From REEB509 sp044370335 (GTDB taxonomy: Bacteria; Pseudomonadota; Alphaproteobacteria; Caulobacterales; Aquidulcibacteraceae), in contig JBILVS010000107.1 of NCBI GenBank assembly GCA_044370335.1, forward strand, positions 1 through 9,319: a stretch of 9,319 nucleotides of DNA, in the 5' to 3' direction. Shown here piece after piece: positions 1-6,467 of the stretch (the first letter of the stretch is position 1; every line of letters begins with the position of its first letter). The translations under genes were made by a program, and so were the position numbers. Under the pieces are notes generated by a model. The model was given only the letters and a program-made list of their open reading frames with translations, was not told where the DNA came from and made no database searches.

Positions 1-1
1 T

Positions 2-699
2 ACCCAAGCGCTAGGCGAGCTGGCCAAAACCGACGTCATCGACGCGGCCGTGATTGCGTATTTCCTCGTCGCCGCACAACCGGAGGTCAGGCCACTGAAG
101 GATGAAGACGCTCGTCTTCTCAGCGACTTGGTCGCCCGTCGCCGTCAGATCGTGGCTATGATCACGTCCGAGCGTCAGCGCGAATGCACCGCGCCCCCGC
201 GCGTGAAAAAGAGCATCGCACGTCTGCTCAAGGCGCTCATGCGCGCGTTGGAAAGCTTTCACGGCGATCTCGACAACGCCATCAAAGCCTCACCTTCATG
301 GCGCAAAAACGAGGATCTGTTGGCTTCGGTCCCCGATGTTGTGCGCATCATCGCCCGCACCCGGATCGCGGATGTGCCTGAGCTTGACCGTTTGGACCGA
401 CGCCAAATCGCAGCTCTCGCAGGTCTTGCGCCCTGGACCCGGCGATCAGGCCAATGGGGCAGGAAAAGCTTTATCGGCGGAGGCAAAGTGGACGTCCGCT
501 GTGCGCTTTACCCTGTGCGCTTTACATGGGCGCATTGGTCGCTGCGCGGTACAATCCAGACCTCAAGGCCTTCCGCGAGAAGCTCGTCGCCGCCGGCGAG
601 CTGAAAATGGTCGCCCTCGTCGCCGTCGCCCGCAAACTCCTCACCATCCTCAACGCAATCCTTAGAGATCAAGCCCCAGGGCGCGCTCAAAACACTTGA
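2..699 (+). pseudogene. IS110-family transposase, 5'-truncated by window edge and frameshifted
   Basis: This is a DEDD (RuvC-like) transposase of the IS110 family, which moves an IS by RNA-guided strand exchange. Its reading frame is already open at the window edge, so the N-terminus lies outside. The KTDVIDA motif (codons for the two Asp at 32-34 and 41-43) matches the last two acidic residues of the RuvC-like domain. The C-terminal Tnp domain is recognisable from the DRLDRRQIAALAGLAPW block and the conserved Ser (446-448) in the RRSGQW motif. The frame breaks after codon 509-511 because of a 14-bp duplication. The true C-terminus (GALVAARYNPDLKAF, then RKLLTILNAILRD) continues in another frame to the TGA at 697-699. 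Some consensus glycines are changed (PDV for the usual PGV, ELD for ELG), so general decay is likely. The 3' end lies only 16 bp from the stop of the neighbouring rfbC, leaving almost no room for a 3' non-coding end. Family call is firm; the inactive state is inferred. Confidence 0.9.
499..525 (+). repeat. 13-bp direct repeat (14-bp tandem duplication) breaking the transposase
   Basis: The 13-mer CTGTGCGCTTTAC occurs at 499-511 and again at 513-525, offset by 14 bp with one C between the copies. Deleting one 14-bp unit restores a continuous IS110 frame reading DVRCALYMGALVAARYN, which is the expected family sequence. The duplication is therefore the lesion that causes the frameshift. A replication-slippage origin is inferred. 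Confidence 0.9.
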
Positions 700-715
700 C
701 CAACAAGACAGTCGC

Positions 716-1246
716 TCACCCCTCAAAGTCAGGCCAGGCGGCGTCTTTCGGCGACAGGACCGTCGGCTCAAAGGGCCAGGCAATGGCGATGACGGGGTCA
801 TTCCAGCGGACGCCGCCTTCCGCCGCCGGGGCGTAGAAGGCTGAGACGAGATAGGTGACCTCGACATTGTCAGTCAGGGTGATGAAGCCGTGGGCGAAGC
901 CGCGGGGCACGTAGAGCATGTCGCTATTGGCGTCGCTGAGCTCGAAAGCCTCCCATTTCTTGTAGGTCGGGCTTTCGGGGCGCAAATCGACGATGACGTC
1001 CAGGATGGCCCCTGACAGGCAGCGGATCAGTTTGACCTCGGCATCGGCGCCCTTTTGGAAATGCATGCCCCGCAAGGTGCCCTGCTGCGCGGATCGGGAG
1101 GCGTTCTGCTGGACAAACTGGGTCTCCAGGCCTTGGGCGGCAAACTCGCGCTCGCAAAAGGTTCGGGCGAAGAAGCCCCGCTCATCGCCGCGCTTCTCCA
1201 ACTCGATGCGCTTGGCGTCCTGCAACGTGGTCGAATGAAACAACAT
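716..1246 (-). CDS. rfbC: dTDP-4-dehydrorhamnose 3,5-epimerase family protein (RmlC/RfbC-like)
   Basis: A 176-aa cupin-fold epimerase that inverts C3 and/or C5 of a nucleotide-bound 4-keto-6-deoxyhexose. With the start at 1246 the residue numbers fall close to those of characterised RmlC enzymes: catalytic His62 in GTLRGMHFQ, Lys72, His119 in PRGFAHGF, Tyr132, Tyr138 and Asp168 in SPKDAAW. Conserved YVPRGFAHGF and GGVRWNDP blocks are present. An in-frame ATG at 1309 would add 21 residues (MAPQRR...) not expected in the family, so the ATG at 1246 is preferred. The C-terminus (WPDFEG) looks natural, and the stop lies 16 bp from the IS110 stop. The gene is transcribed divergently from the sugar operon starting at 1414. 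Next to a cytidylyltransferase, its substrate may be a CDP- rather than a dTDP-sugar; this is inference. All catalytic residues are intact. Confidence 0.9.
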   Translation of the reverse strand: MLFHSTTLQDAKRIELEKRGDERGFFARTFCEREFAAQGLETQFVQQNASRSAQQGTLRGMHFQKGADAEVKLIRCLSGAILDVIVDLRPESPTYKKWEAFELSDANSDMLYVPRGFAHGFITLTDNVEVTYLVSAFYAPAAEGGVRWNDPVIAIAWPFEPTVLSPKDAAWPDFEG

Positions 1247-1413
1247 GCGGGCGGTTCCGTTGATTCCGTGGAAGGGGTGCGGATAGCGAAATCTGCGCTG
1301 CGGCGCCATATCGCTCGCCCAAGCCGCTTGTCTCCTTGCGCCGGCTTCGGGCTAGGCGCATACGTCGCCGATAACCAACCCATAACAAGACCACTCCCGC
1401 GGCGGGTATTACG
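1247..1413. promoter_or_regulatory. Divergent intergenic region between rfbC and the sugar operon
   Basis: These 167 bp separate two divergent genes and should hold promoters for both, because no other upstream space exists for either. I see no convincing -35/-10 pair. Before the ATG at 1414 there is only a weak GGCGGG purine stretch. If translation of rfbC began at 1309, the region would shrink to about 100 bp. The regulatory role comes from position only. Confidence 0.35.
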
Positions 1414-2445
1414 ATGCGTGTCCTGTTCACCGGAGCCGACGGCTATGTCGGTTCTCTGCTTGGCCCCTATTTGTTGCAGCGCCGCATTGACGCGGTGGGT
1501 CTCGATACTGGGTATTACCGCCAGGGGTGGCTCTATCCCATGGGGGGGCCGCGGCCGGCGGTTATCACCAAGGACATACGGGAGATTACGGTTGAGGATC
1601 TGCAGGGGTTCGATGCCGTGGCACACCTTGCGGAACTGTCCAACGATCCATTGGGCCAACAGGATCCTGCGCTGACGCACGAGATCAACCATGCAGGATC
1701 GGTGCGGCTCGCCAATCTGGCGCGTCAAGCCGGGGCAAAGCGGTTGGTCTATATGTCGTCGTGCTCGGTCTATGGGGTGGGGCAGCCGGACCAGATCCTG
1801 GACGAGAGCAGCCCCGTGAACCCGCAAACTGCCTATGCCGAGTGCAAGGCCAAGGTGGAGCGGGACTTGCAGCAGATGACGGACTTGGACTTTGAGCCTT
1901 GCTTCCTGCGGAATGCGACGGCTTACGGCGCCTCGCCGCGGCAGCGGTTCGACATCGTGCTGAACGACTTGTGTGGGCTCGCGTGGACGGCCAAGGAAAT
2001 TAAGCTGTTGTCGGACGGCACGCCCTGGCGGCCTTTGGTGCACGCGCTCGACATGTGCCAAGCGGTGTGGCGGTCTTTGATCGCGCCCTCGGACGCGATC
2101 GCAGGCCAGATCTTCAATGTGGGCTCCAACGCGCAGAATTACCGCGTTCGGGAGATCGCGGAAATCGTGGCGGCAGAATTTCCGGGCTGCACCCTGTCGA
2201 TTGGAACGCAAGGGGCGGACAAACGCAGCTATCGGGTGAACTTCGACAAGATCGGCCGTGTGTTGCCGGAGTTCTCCTGCGAGTGGACGGCGGAAAAAGG
2301 CGCGCGCCAGATGCGCGACATGTTCGAAAAGATCGCGATGACGCCCGAGATGTTCAAAGCTGATCCCTATACGCGGCTCAAAATGCTGACCACGCACCGG
2401 AAAGCGGGGCTTTTGGATGATCGGCTGTTCTGGACGTTTGGGTAA
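1414..2445 (+). CDS. NAD-dependent epimerase/dehydratase (extended SDR), nucleotide-sugar modifying
   Basis: A 343-aa extended short-chain dehydrogenase/reductase, predicted to oxidise and then epimerise, dehydrate or reduce a nucleotide-sugar. The N-terminal NAD-binding motif is GADGYVG (residues 7-13). The active site has the SSCS stretch at 115-118 and YAECK with Tyr141 and Lys145. Further family landmarks are ELSNDPLG, LRNATAYG, RFDIVLND and PWRPLVHALDM. It belongs to the group often labelled UDP-glucose 4-epimerase-like and found in polysaccharide clusters. It is not the RfbG-type CDP-glucose 4,6-dehydratase, whose N-terminal half reads differently. It is first in a tight operon, with the next ATG 6 nt after its stop. 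The start is preceded by only a weak ribosome-binding site, but the Rossmann motif sits at the usual distance from this ATG. Fold and family are firm; substrate and exact reaction are unknown. Confidence 0.85.
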   Translation: MRVLFTGADGYVGSLLGPYLLQRRIDAVGLDTGYYRQGWLYPMGGPRPAVITKDIREITVEDLQGFDAVAHLAELSNDPLGQQDPALTHEINHAGSVRLANLARQAGAKRLVYMSSCSVYGVGQPDQILDESSPVNPQTAYAECKAKVERDLQQMTDLDFEPCFLRNATAYGASPRQRFDIVLNDLCGLAWTAKEIKLLSDGTPWRPLVHALDMCQAVWRSLIAPSDAIAGQIFNVGSNAQNYRVREIAEIVAAEFPGCTLSIGTQGADKRSYRVNFDKIGRVLPEFSCEWTAEKGARQMRDMFEKIAMTPEMFKADPYTRLKMLTTHRKAGLLDDRLFWTFG

Positions 2446-2451
2446 GCGGCC

Positions 2452-3783
2452 ATGATCATTGTCGATACCGCGCTGGCAAAGCGGGAAGCCGAAGGCCGGC
2501 CGATCCGGGTCGGGATGATCGGGGCCGGGTTTATGGGCTCAGGGATCGCGCTGCAGATTGCGACCGCGGTCCCCGGGATGAGGCTTGTGGCGATCGCGGC
2601 GCGGCGGCCGGAAACCGGGATCGCGGCCTACGCCCAGACTGAAGACGCGGCGGCGATCGTGACCGCGGAAACCCAGAGCCAGATCGAGGCAGGGATCGCC
2701 GCAGGCCAAAAGGTCGTGACGCCGGATGCGGAGGCGCTTGCGCGGGCGGACGGGATCGACGCCCTCATCGAGGTTACGGGCTCATTCGATTTCGCCCTGA
2801 AGGCGATCCTGGCAGCGATCGAGACCGGCAAGCACGTGGTGCTGATGAACGCGGAGCTGGACGGGACCATCGGCCCCTGGCTCAAAGCGAAGGCGGACGC
2901 GGCCGGCGTTATTTACACCAATGTCGACGGCGATCAGCCCGGCGCGCAGATGAACCTTTATCGGTTCGTGCGGTCGATCGGGGTGCGGCCGGTTTTGTGC
3001 GGCAACATCAAGGGCCTGCAGGACACGCAGCGAACGCCAGACACCCAGCGTGGCTTTGCCGAAAAATGGGGTCAGAACGTCCATATGGTGACCTCTTTCG
3101 CGGACGGCACCAAGATCGCCTATGAGCAGGCGATTGTGGCGAACGGCACGGGGATGCGCGTCGCCAAGCGGGGCATGATCGGGCCGGACCCGACGGGGAA
3201 GAACCCCACCCTGCCCTTGCGGCCATTGGAGGAGTACGTTGAGCTTCTGACGCCGCATATTGATCCGGCCGGGCCGGGGATCGTGGATTTCGTGGTCGGC
3301 GCCCGGCCGGGGCCGGGGGTGTTCGTACTCGGGGCGCATGATCACCCGCGGCAGCAACACTATCTCAATCTATATAAGCTCGGGACGGGGCCGTATTATC
3401 TCTTCTATACGCCCTATCACCTCTGCCACTTCGAGGCGCCGCTGACGGTGGCGCGGGCGGTTCTGTTCCAGGATGCGGCGCTTGCGCCGACGGGGCCGCC
3501 GCTCGTGGGCGTAGTCGCGACGGCAAAGCGGGATTTGAAGCCGGCCGATGTGATCGACGCGATCGGCGGGTTCGACACCTATGGCGAGGCCGAGAACATG
3601 GGCGCTGTGGTCGCTGAGGGCCTGTTGCCGATGGGGCTCGCCGAAGGCTGCACGGTGATGCGGCCGGTGGCGCAAGGCGCGCCGCTGACGTGGGACGATG
3701 TCGCGATCCCGCCGAGGCGGCAGATCGATGAGGCCTACGCCGCACAGATGCGGCACTTCGGGTTGACGGGAGGCGCCCCATGA
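2452..3783 (+). CDS. NAD(P)-dependent oxidoreductase with C-terminal SAF domain (homoserine-dehydrogenase-like)
   Basis: A 443-aa protein with two recognisable parts. Residues about 18-150 form a Rossmann fold starting with RVGMIGAGFMG (GxGxxG at 24-29). This part resembles homoserine dehydrogenase NAD-binding domains, including the ALIEVTGS and TGKHVVLMNAELDG strands. Where homoserine dehydrogenase usually has an Asn-Lys-Ala motif, this reads Asn-Ala-Glu. Residues about 345-430 match a SAF (sialic-acid synthase/FlgA-type) domain, with ATAKRDLKPADV and AEGLLPMGLAEG. No signal peptide is seen. Relatives are commonly misnamed FlgA or homoserine dehydrogenase. Being sandwiched in an operon with a nucleotide-sugar SDR and RfbF argues for carbohydrate chemistry instead, such as oxidoreduction of a sugar or of a short-chain hydroxy-acid precursor. 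It overlaps the next gene by 4 nt. Domain calls are fairly sure; the reaction is unknown. Confidence 0.82.
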   Translation: MIIVDTALAKREAEGRPIRVGMIGAGFMGSGIALQIATAVPGMRLVAIAARRPETGIAAYAQTEDAAAIVTAETQSQIEAGIAAGQKVVTPDAEALARADGIDALIEVTGSFDFALKAILAAIETGKHVVLMNAELDGTIGPWLKAKADAAGVIYTNVDGDQPGAQMNLYRFVRSIGVRPVLCGNIKGLQDTQRTPDTQRGFAEKWGQNVHMVTSFADGTKIAYEQAIVANGTGMRVAKRGMIGPDPTGKNPTLPLRPLEEYVELLTPHIDPAGPGIVDFVVGARPGPGVFVLGAHDHPRQQHYLNLYKLGTGPYYLFYTPYHLCHFEAPLTVARAVLFQDAALAPTGPPLVGVVATAKRDLKPADVIDAIGGFDTYGEAENMGAVVAEGLLPMGLAEGCTVMRPVAQGAPLTWDDVAIPPRRQIDEAYAAQMRHFGLTGGAP

Positions 3784-4547
3784 AAGCGGTGATTTTCGCG
3801 GGCGGATTCGGCACGCGGCTTTCCGAAGAAACGGCCCTTCGGCCGAAGCCGATGGTGGAAGTCGCAGGGCGGCCGATCCTGTGGCACGTGATGAAGATCT
3901 ACTCCAAGCACGGGATCACGGATTTTGTGGTTCTTGGAGGCTACAAGGTCGATTTCATCCGCCAGTATTTTTTGAACTACACGCGGTCTCTGTCTGACTT
4001 CACCATCGACCTCGCGAGCGGCGAGATCGTCTGGCAGCGTGGGGCGGCGGAGCCATGGCGCGTCACGGTGCTCGACACGGGCCCCGACGCCATGACCGGG
4101 GGGCGGCTGAGGCGCGCCCGCGACATGATTGGCGAAGAGACCTTCTGCCTGACCTACGGCGACGGCGTGTCGGATATCGACATCACCAAGCTGATCGCGT
4201 TCCACCGCGCCAAGGGCAAGACCTGCACGGTGACGGCGGTGGCACCGCCGGGGCGGTTCGGGGTTTTGGGTTTGTCGCCGGACGGGGAAGAGGTGGTTGC
4301 GTTCCGGGAGAAAGATCAAGGCGACGTGGGCCTGATCAATGGCGGCTTCTTTGTCTGTGAGGCCGGCGTATTCGACGTCATTGACGGGGACAGCCAACCT
4401 TTTGAGCAGGAGCCGATGACCCGTCTCGTCGAGCGGGGGCAGCTTGCAGCCTATCACCACGCGGGGTTCTGGCAGGCGATGGACACGGTGCGGGACAAGC
4501 AGGTGCTTGAGGCCGTGTGCGCCAATGGCGCGCCCTGGCTTGCCTAA
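3780..4547 (+). CDS. rfbF: Glucose-1-phosphate cytidylyltransferase (CDP-glucose pyrophosphorylase)
   Basis: A 255-aa cytoplasmic enzyme that makes CDP-glucose from CTP and alpha-D-glucose-1-phosphate, the entry step to CDP-deoxy and branched sugars of O-antigens. The length fits the family (about 257 aa). Visible motifs are the nucleotidyltransferase signature GGFGTRLSEET (residues 8-18), RPKPMVEV with Lys23, LTYGDGVSDID with a probable metal-binding Asp128, GRFGVLG, and GFWQAMDT near residue 231 with Asp235. The insert KVDFIRQYFLNY after GGYK is typical of RfbF and separates it from the dTDP- and UDP-glucose enzymes. A strong Shine-Dalgarno GGGAGG (3768-3773) lies 6 nt before the ATG. The ATGA overlap with the preceding gene suggests translational coupling. 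No 4,6-dehydratase follows it here, unlike typical rfbF-rfbG clusters. No clear terminator is seen downstream. Confidence 0.93.
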   Translation: MKAVIFAGGFGTRLSEETALRPKPMVEVAGRPILWHVMKIYSKHGITDFVVLGGYKVDFIRQYFLNYTRSLSDFTIDLASGEIVWQRGAAEPWRVTVLDTGPDAMTGGRLRRARDMIGEETFCLTYGDGVSDIDITKLIAFHRAKGKTCTVTAVAPPGRFGVLGLSPDGEEVVAFREKDQGDVGLINGGFFVCEAGVFDVIDGDSQPFEQEPMTRLVERGQLAAYHHAGFWQAMDTVRDKQVLEAVCANGAPWLA

Positions 4548-4583
4548 AGGTCGAACTCAAACCAGACCCTCCAGGCCGTCTAG

Positions 4584-4802
4584 CGCTCCCATGATCTCGT
4601 CCGGACAGGTCGGCCGCTTCTTCTCCATGACAATTTTTCCGCTGTCGTCGATCATTCAAATCGTTGTGGTTTCCCTTTCAGCGAGCGTCCCGACCGGGGC
4701 GTGCGGCCTGATGTGGCGGTTCCTACTTCCGCGGCCGACATCGCCGCCGGGCAGGACCGGTTTCTGCTTGAGGCCATCGCGTGGTGTCGCCGCGGCGAGT
4801 GA
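4584..4802 (+). pseudogene. Start-less C-terminal fragment resembling an S41-type peptidase
   Basis: Between rfbF and bciA a frame is open from just after a TAG (4581-4583) to the TGA at 4800-4802, with no plausible start codon. Its translation ends with GFPFSERPDRGVRPDVAV, then PTSAADIAAGQDRFLLEAIAW. The PDRGVxPDVxVxxTxxDIxAGxD pattern resembles the C-terminal tail of S41 (tail-specific/tricorn-like) proteases in related bacteria. The upstream third (LLLHDNFSAVVD) is also protein-like. I infer that it is the last roughly 70 codons of a gene whose body was deleted when the rfb operon end and this locus were joined. The family call rests on pattern memory of the tail only, so it is tentative. 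The stop lies 24 bp from the convergent bciA stop. Confidence 0.4.
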
Positions 4803-4826
4803 TCGCCAAGGGGGTGGCGCGGGGTC

Positions 4827-5834
4827 TCAAAAAACGCTGTGGGCGCCCCGCTCGACGGACGCCTCGCCGGAGACGAGGCGCGCATAATGCTCAAACAGCG
4901 TGTCTGCGCCCGTGGACGGCGTGGCGGCGGCGTCATATCGACCGGTGTCCGGATCGAGCACGAGCATCGACTCGGTCGCGTAGTAGCGCCCGATGCGGGC
5001 CAGCTCGGCTTTGTCCCGCAGGGGCGGATACAGCGCCCCAAGGCCGAACAGGGTCCAGATGATAGCGTCCACCAGGGCTAAAGGCGCCTGCGTGAAGCGC
5101 GGTACGCGGCCCATCAACGCAAAGAGCATTTCGCCCTGCTCTCTCGGCGTGAGCGCGGGGCCCGGCCCGCCGATGGGCAACACGCGATTGCGCAGCGTCG
5201 GGTCGTCGATGCAGGCGGCGAGATAAGCGCCGAGATCGGCATCGCTGATCGGTTTGCACGCGGTCTGCCGGCCATTGCCGAACACGAGATAGGGTTTTCC
5301 CGCCTTCACGCGCGCGACCTGTCCCGACAAGGATTTGAAGAACGCGGTGGGCCGGACGATGGAATAGTCGATCCCGGCGTTCATAAGGTCCTGCTCGAAG
5401 GCCAGCTTGGCGTGTTGAAATGCGAGGCGCGGCTTCTGCACGCAGATCGCCGACAGCAGCACGAAATGTGCAACGCCCGCCGTCTTTGCGGCGCTGAGCG
5501 CGTGGGCGTTCGCCTGATAATCGATAGCCCAGGCGTCCTTCGGCGCCCCGGTCCGGGACGCCAGGCAGGAAACGACCGCATCAAAGCTTTCGCCGCGGAA
5601 CCCGTCGCGCTCGAGCGATGCGGGATCTGTCGCCTCGCCCCACCGCACCGTCGCGCCTTCCACGAGGCTCGCTTTCCCGTCGGGCCGCGGGCGGACGAAG
5701 CTGACGACATCATGGCCGCGGGCGCACAGGGCCGCCGCAGCCGCTTGGCCGATCGTGCCGGTCGCCCCCAGAACGAAGACACGGCGCCGGTTTGCGGAAG
5801 GCTCTGAGCGGTGAGGCTGCGCGGGGGCGGACAT
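4827..5834 (-). CDS. bciA: Divinyl chlorophyllide a 8-vinyl-reductase, BciA type
   Basis: A 335-aa NAD(P)-binding protein of the NmrA-like/atypical SDR group. BciA enzymes use NADPH to reduce the C8 vinyl group of divinyl (proto)chlorophyllide to ethyl, a late step of (bacterio)chlorophyll synthesis. The Rossmann motif GATGTIG is at residues 23-29. Family-specific blocks are KPISDADLGAYLA, NRVLPIGGPGPALTPREQGE and KAELARIGRYYATESMLVLD, followed by DTGRYDAAATPSTGADTLF. The whole length is collinear with the family and shows no break. A TTG at 5849 could add five residues, but only the ATG at 5834 has a nearby purine-rich GGTGGAG. No other photosynthesis gene is in view. An IS5 remnant sits upstream and the peptidase tail fragment is convergent downstream. 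I found no TGT-N12-ACA (PpsR-type) site just upstream. It might instead be a relict in a non-phototrophic host. Confidence 0.9.
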   Translation of the reverse strand: MSAPAQPHRSEPSANRRRVFVLGATGTIGQAAAAALCARGHDVVSFVRPRPDGKASLVEGATVRWGEATDPASLERDGFRGESFDAVVSCLASRTGAPKDAWAIDYQANAHALSAAKTAGVAHFVLLSAICVQKPRLAFQHAKLAFEQDLMNAGIDYSIVRPTAFFKSLSGQVARVKAGKPYLVFGNGRQTACKPISDADLGAYLAACIDDPTLRNRVLPIGGPGPALTPREQGEMLFALMGRVPRFTQAPLALVDAIIWTLFGLGALYPPLRDKAELARIGRYYATESMLVLDPDTGRYDAAATPSTGADTLFEHYARLVSGEASVERGAHSVF

Positions 5835-5918
5835 TGCTCCACCATCCAAACGAGTTAGCGCTCAGGCGCAAGCCTTCTCGCGGTCCGGTCGCGCCGCGCA
5901 GACTCCAACAGCGAACCT

Positions 5919-6440
5919 AGGGATGCTCTGATTTAGACCCAAGATCTGCGTGATGATTGGCCATTTCGCGCATTCTTGGCCGATGGGGCGGTTTTTTCGT
6001 CCGGTTTTCCCCTAATTTCAGGGGGAAATGCGTTTTTTGGACGGAGTCCGCCCCTGATCAAGCCGCCGCAAGTCAGCGACGAGAGACGAAGAGATTGCAG
6101 AGCCCGCAGGCGACAAGCAGTCTGTTCGTATTCTTCTCCAGCCCTCGGTAGCGGACCTTTGCGCAACCAAACACACGCTTGATGGTCAAGAACGGTTGCT
6201 CCCCCTTCGCCCGGACTTTGGACTTGGTCCGGTTGTTCGCCCGCTCTTCCTCGTTGACCACGCCCCTGTGGCGATACCTCCGGTGGGTTGATCTTGGGCC
6301 CGAGGTGCTTTCGCTTTAATGACACCCTTTTTGACCCCGATAGGCTTGATCGCCCCATACCCTGGTTTCGGCGCCGTGCAAAAGATCACCCAGCACGGCG
6401 CTATCGGTGACGTTGGCGGGCGTCGCGCGACTCGCCGAAT
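5919..6440 (-). mobile_element. Decayed IS5-family insertion-sequence remnant
   Basis: This stretch holds the 3' half of an IS5-family transposase (separate entry) plus about 150 bp of non-coding tail. The probable outer end is near 5919, where CTAG is followed by GGATGCTCTGATTTAG. That looks like an IS5/IS427-group terminal repeat beside a CTAG-type target. The matching inverted repeat on the other side is missing, so the element is truncated next to the esterase stop at 6468. Inside the tail a 7-bp inverted repeat (TTTCCCC 6006-6012, GGGGAAA 6022-6028) is followed by a T-run in the plus direction. It could act as a weak terminator, but this is uncertain. The terminal-repeat call is tentative; IS origin of the segment is well supported. 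Confidence 0.7.
6073..6432 (-). pseudogene. IS5-family transposase C-terminal remnant with two frame changes
   Basis: Read on the minus strand, one frame gives VTDSAVLGDLLHGAETRVWGDQAYRGQKG and ends at a stop (6316-6318). The Asp in GDQAYRG matches the second D of the DDE triad. A second frame carries VIKAKAPRAQDQ. A third gives HRRYRHRGVVNEEERA, then RTKSKVRAKGEQPFLTIKRVFG and KVRYRGLEKN, to the TGA at 6073-6075. The Glu in RAKGEQPF is the likely catalytic E of the Y-R-E-K signature, where the family norm is V/A-E-H. Conserved order across three frames shows a single gene broken by two indels, the first near a CAAAAAGGG run around 6325-6333. The N-terminal half is absent. It cannot encode an active transposase. 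Confidence 0.85.
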
Positions 6441-6467
6441 CACGACGGTAGATGAGCGCCGGGCCCT

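Noticed and set aside
1..699. A bridge/seek RNA of the IS110 element.
   Set aside because: In IS110-group elements this RNA is encoded in the non-coding end upstream of the transposase, which is outside the window. Only 16 bp separate the transposase stop from rfbC at the 3' side.
1027..2397. A 456-codon minus-strand open frame opposite the SDR gene and the 5' part of rfbC.
   Set aside because: Its translation is rich in Arg, His and Pro with no recognisable domain. It is antisense to a clear SDR with intact motifs, and long shadow frames are common in GC-rich coding DNA.
2782..3360. A 192-codon minus-strand open frame opposite the SAF oxidoreductase.
   Set aside because: It lies wholly within a well-supported plus-strand gene, and its composition is typical of a shadow frame.
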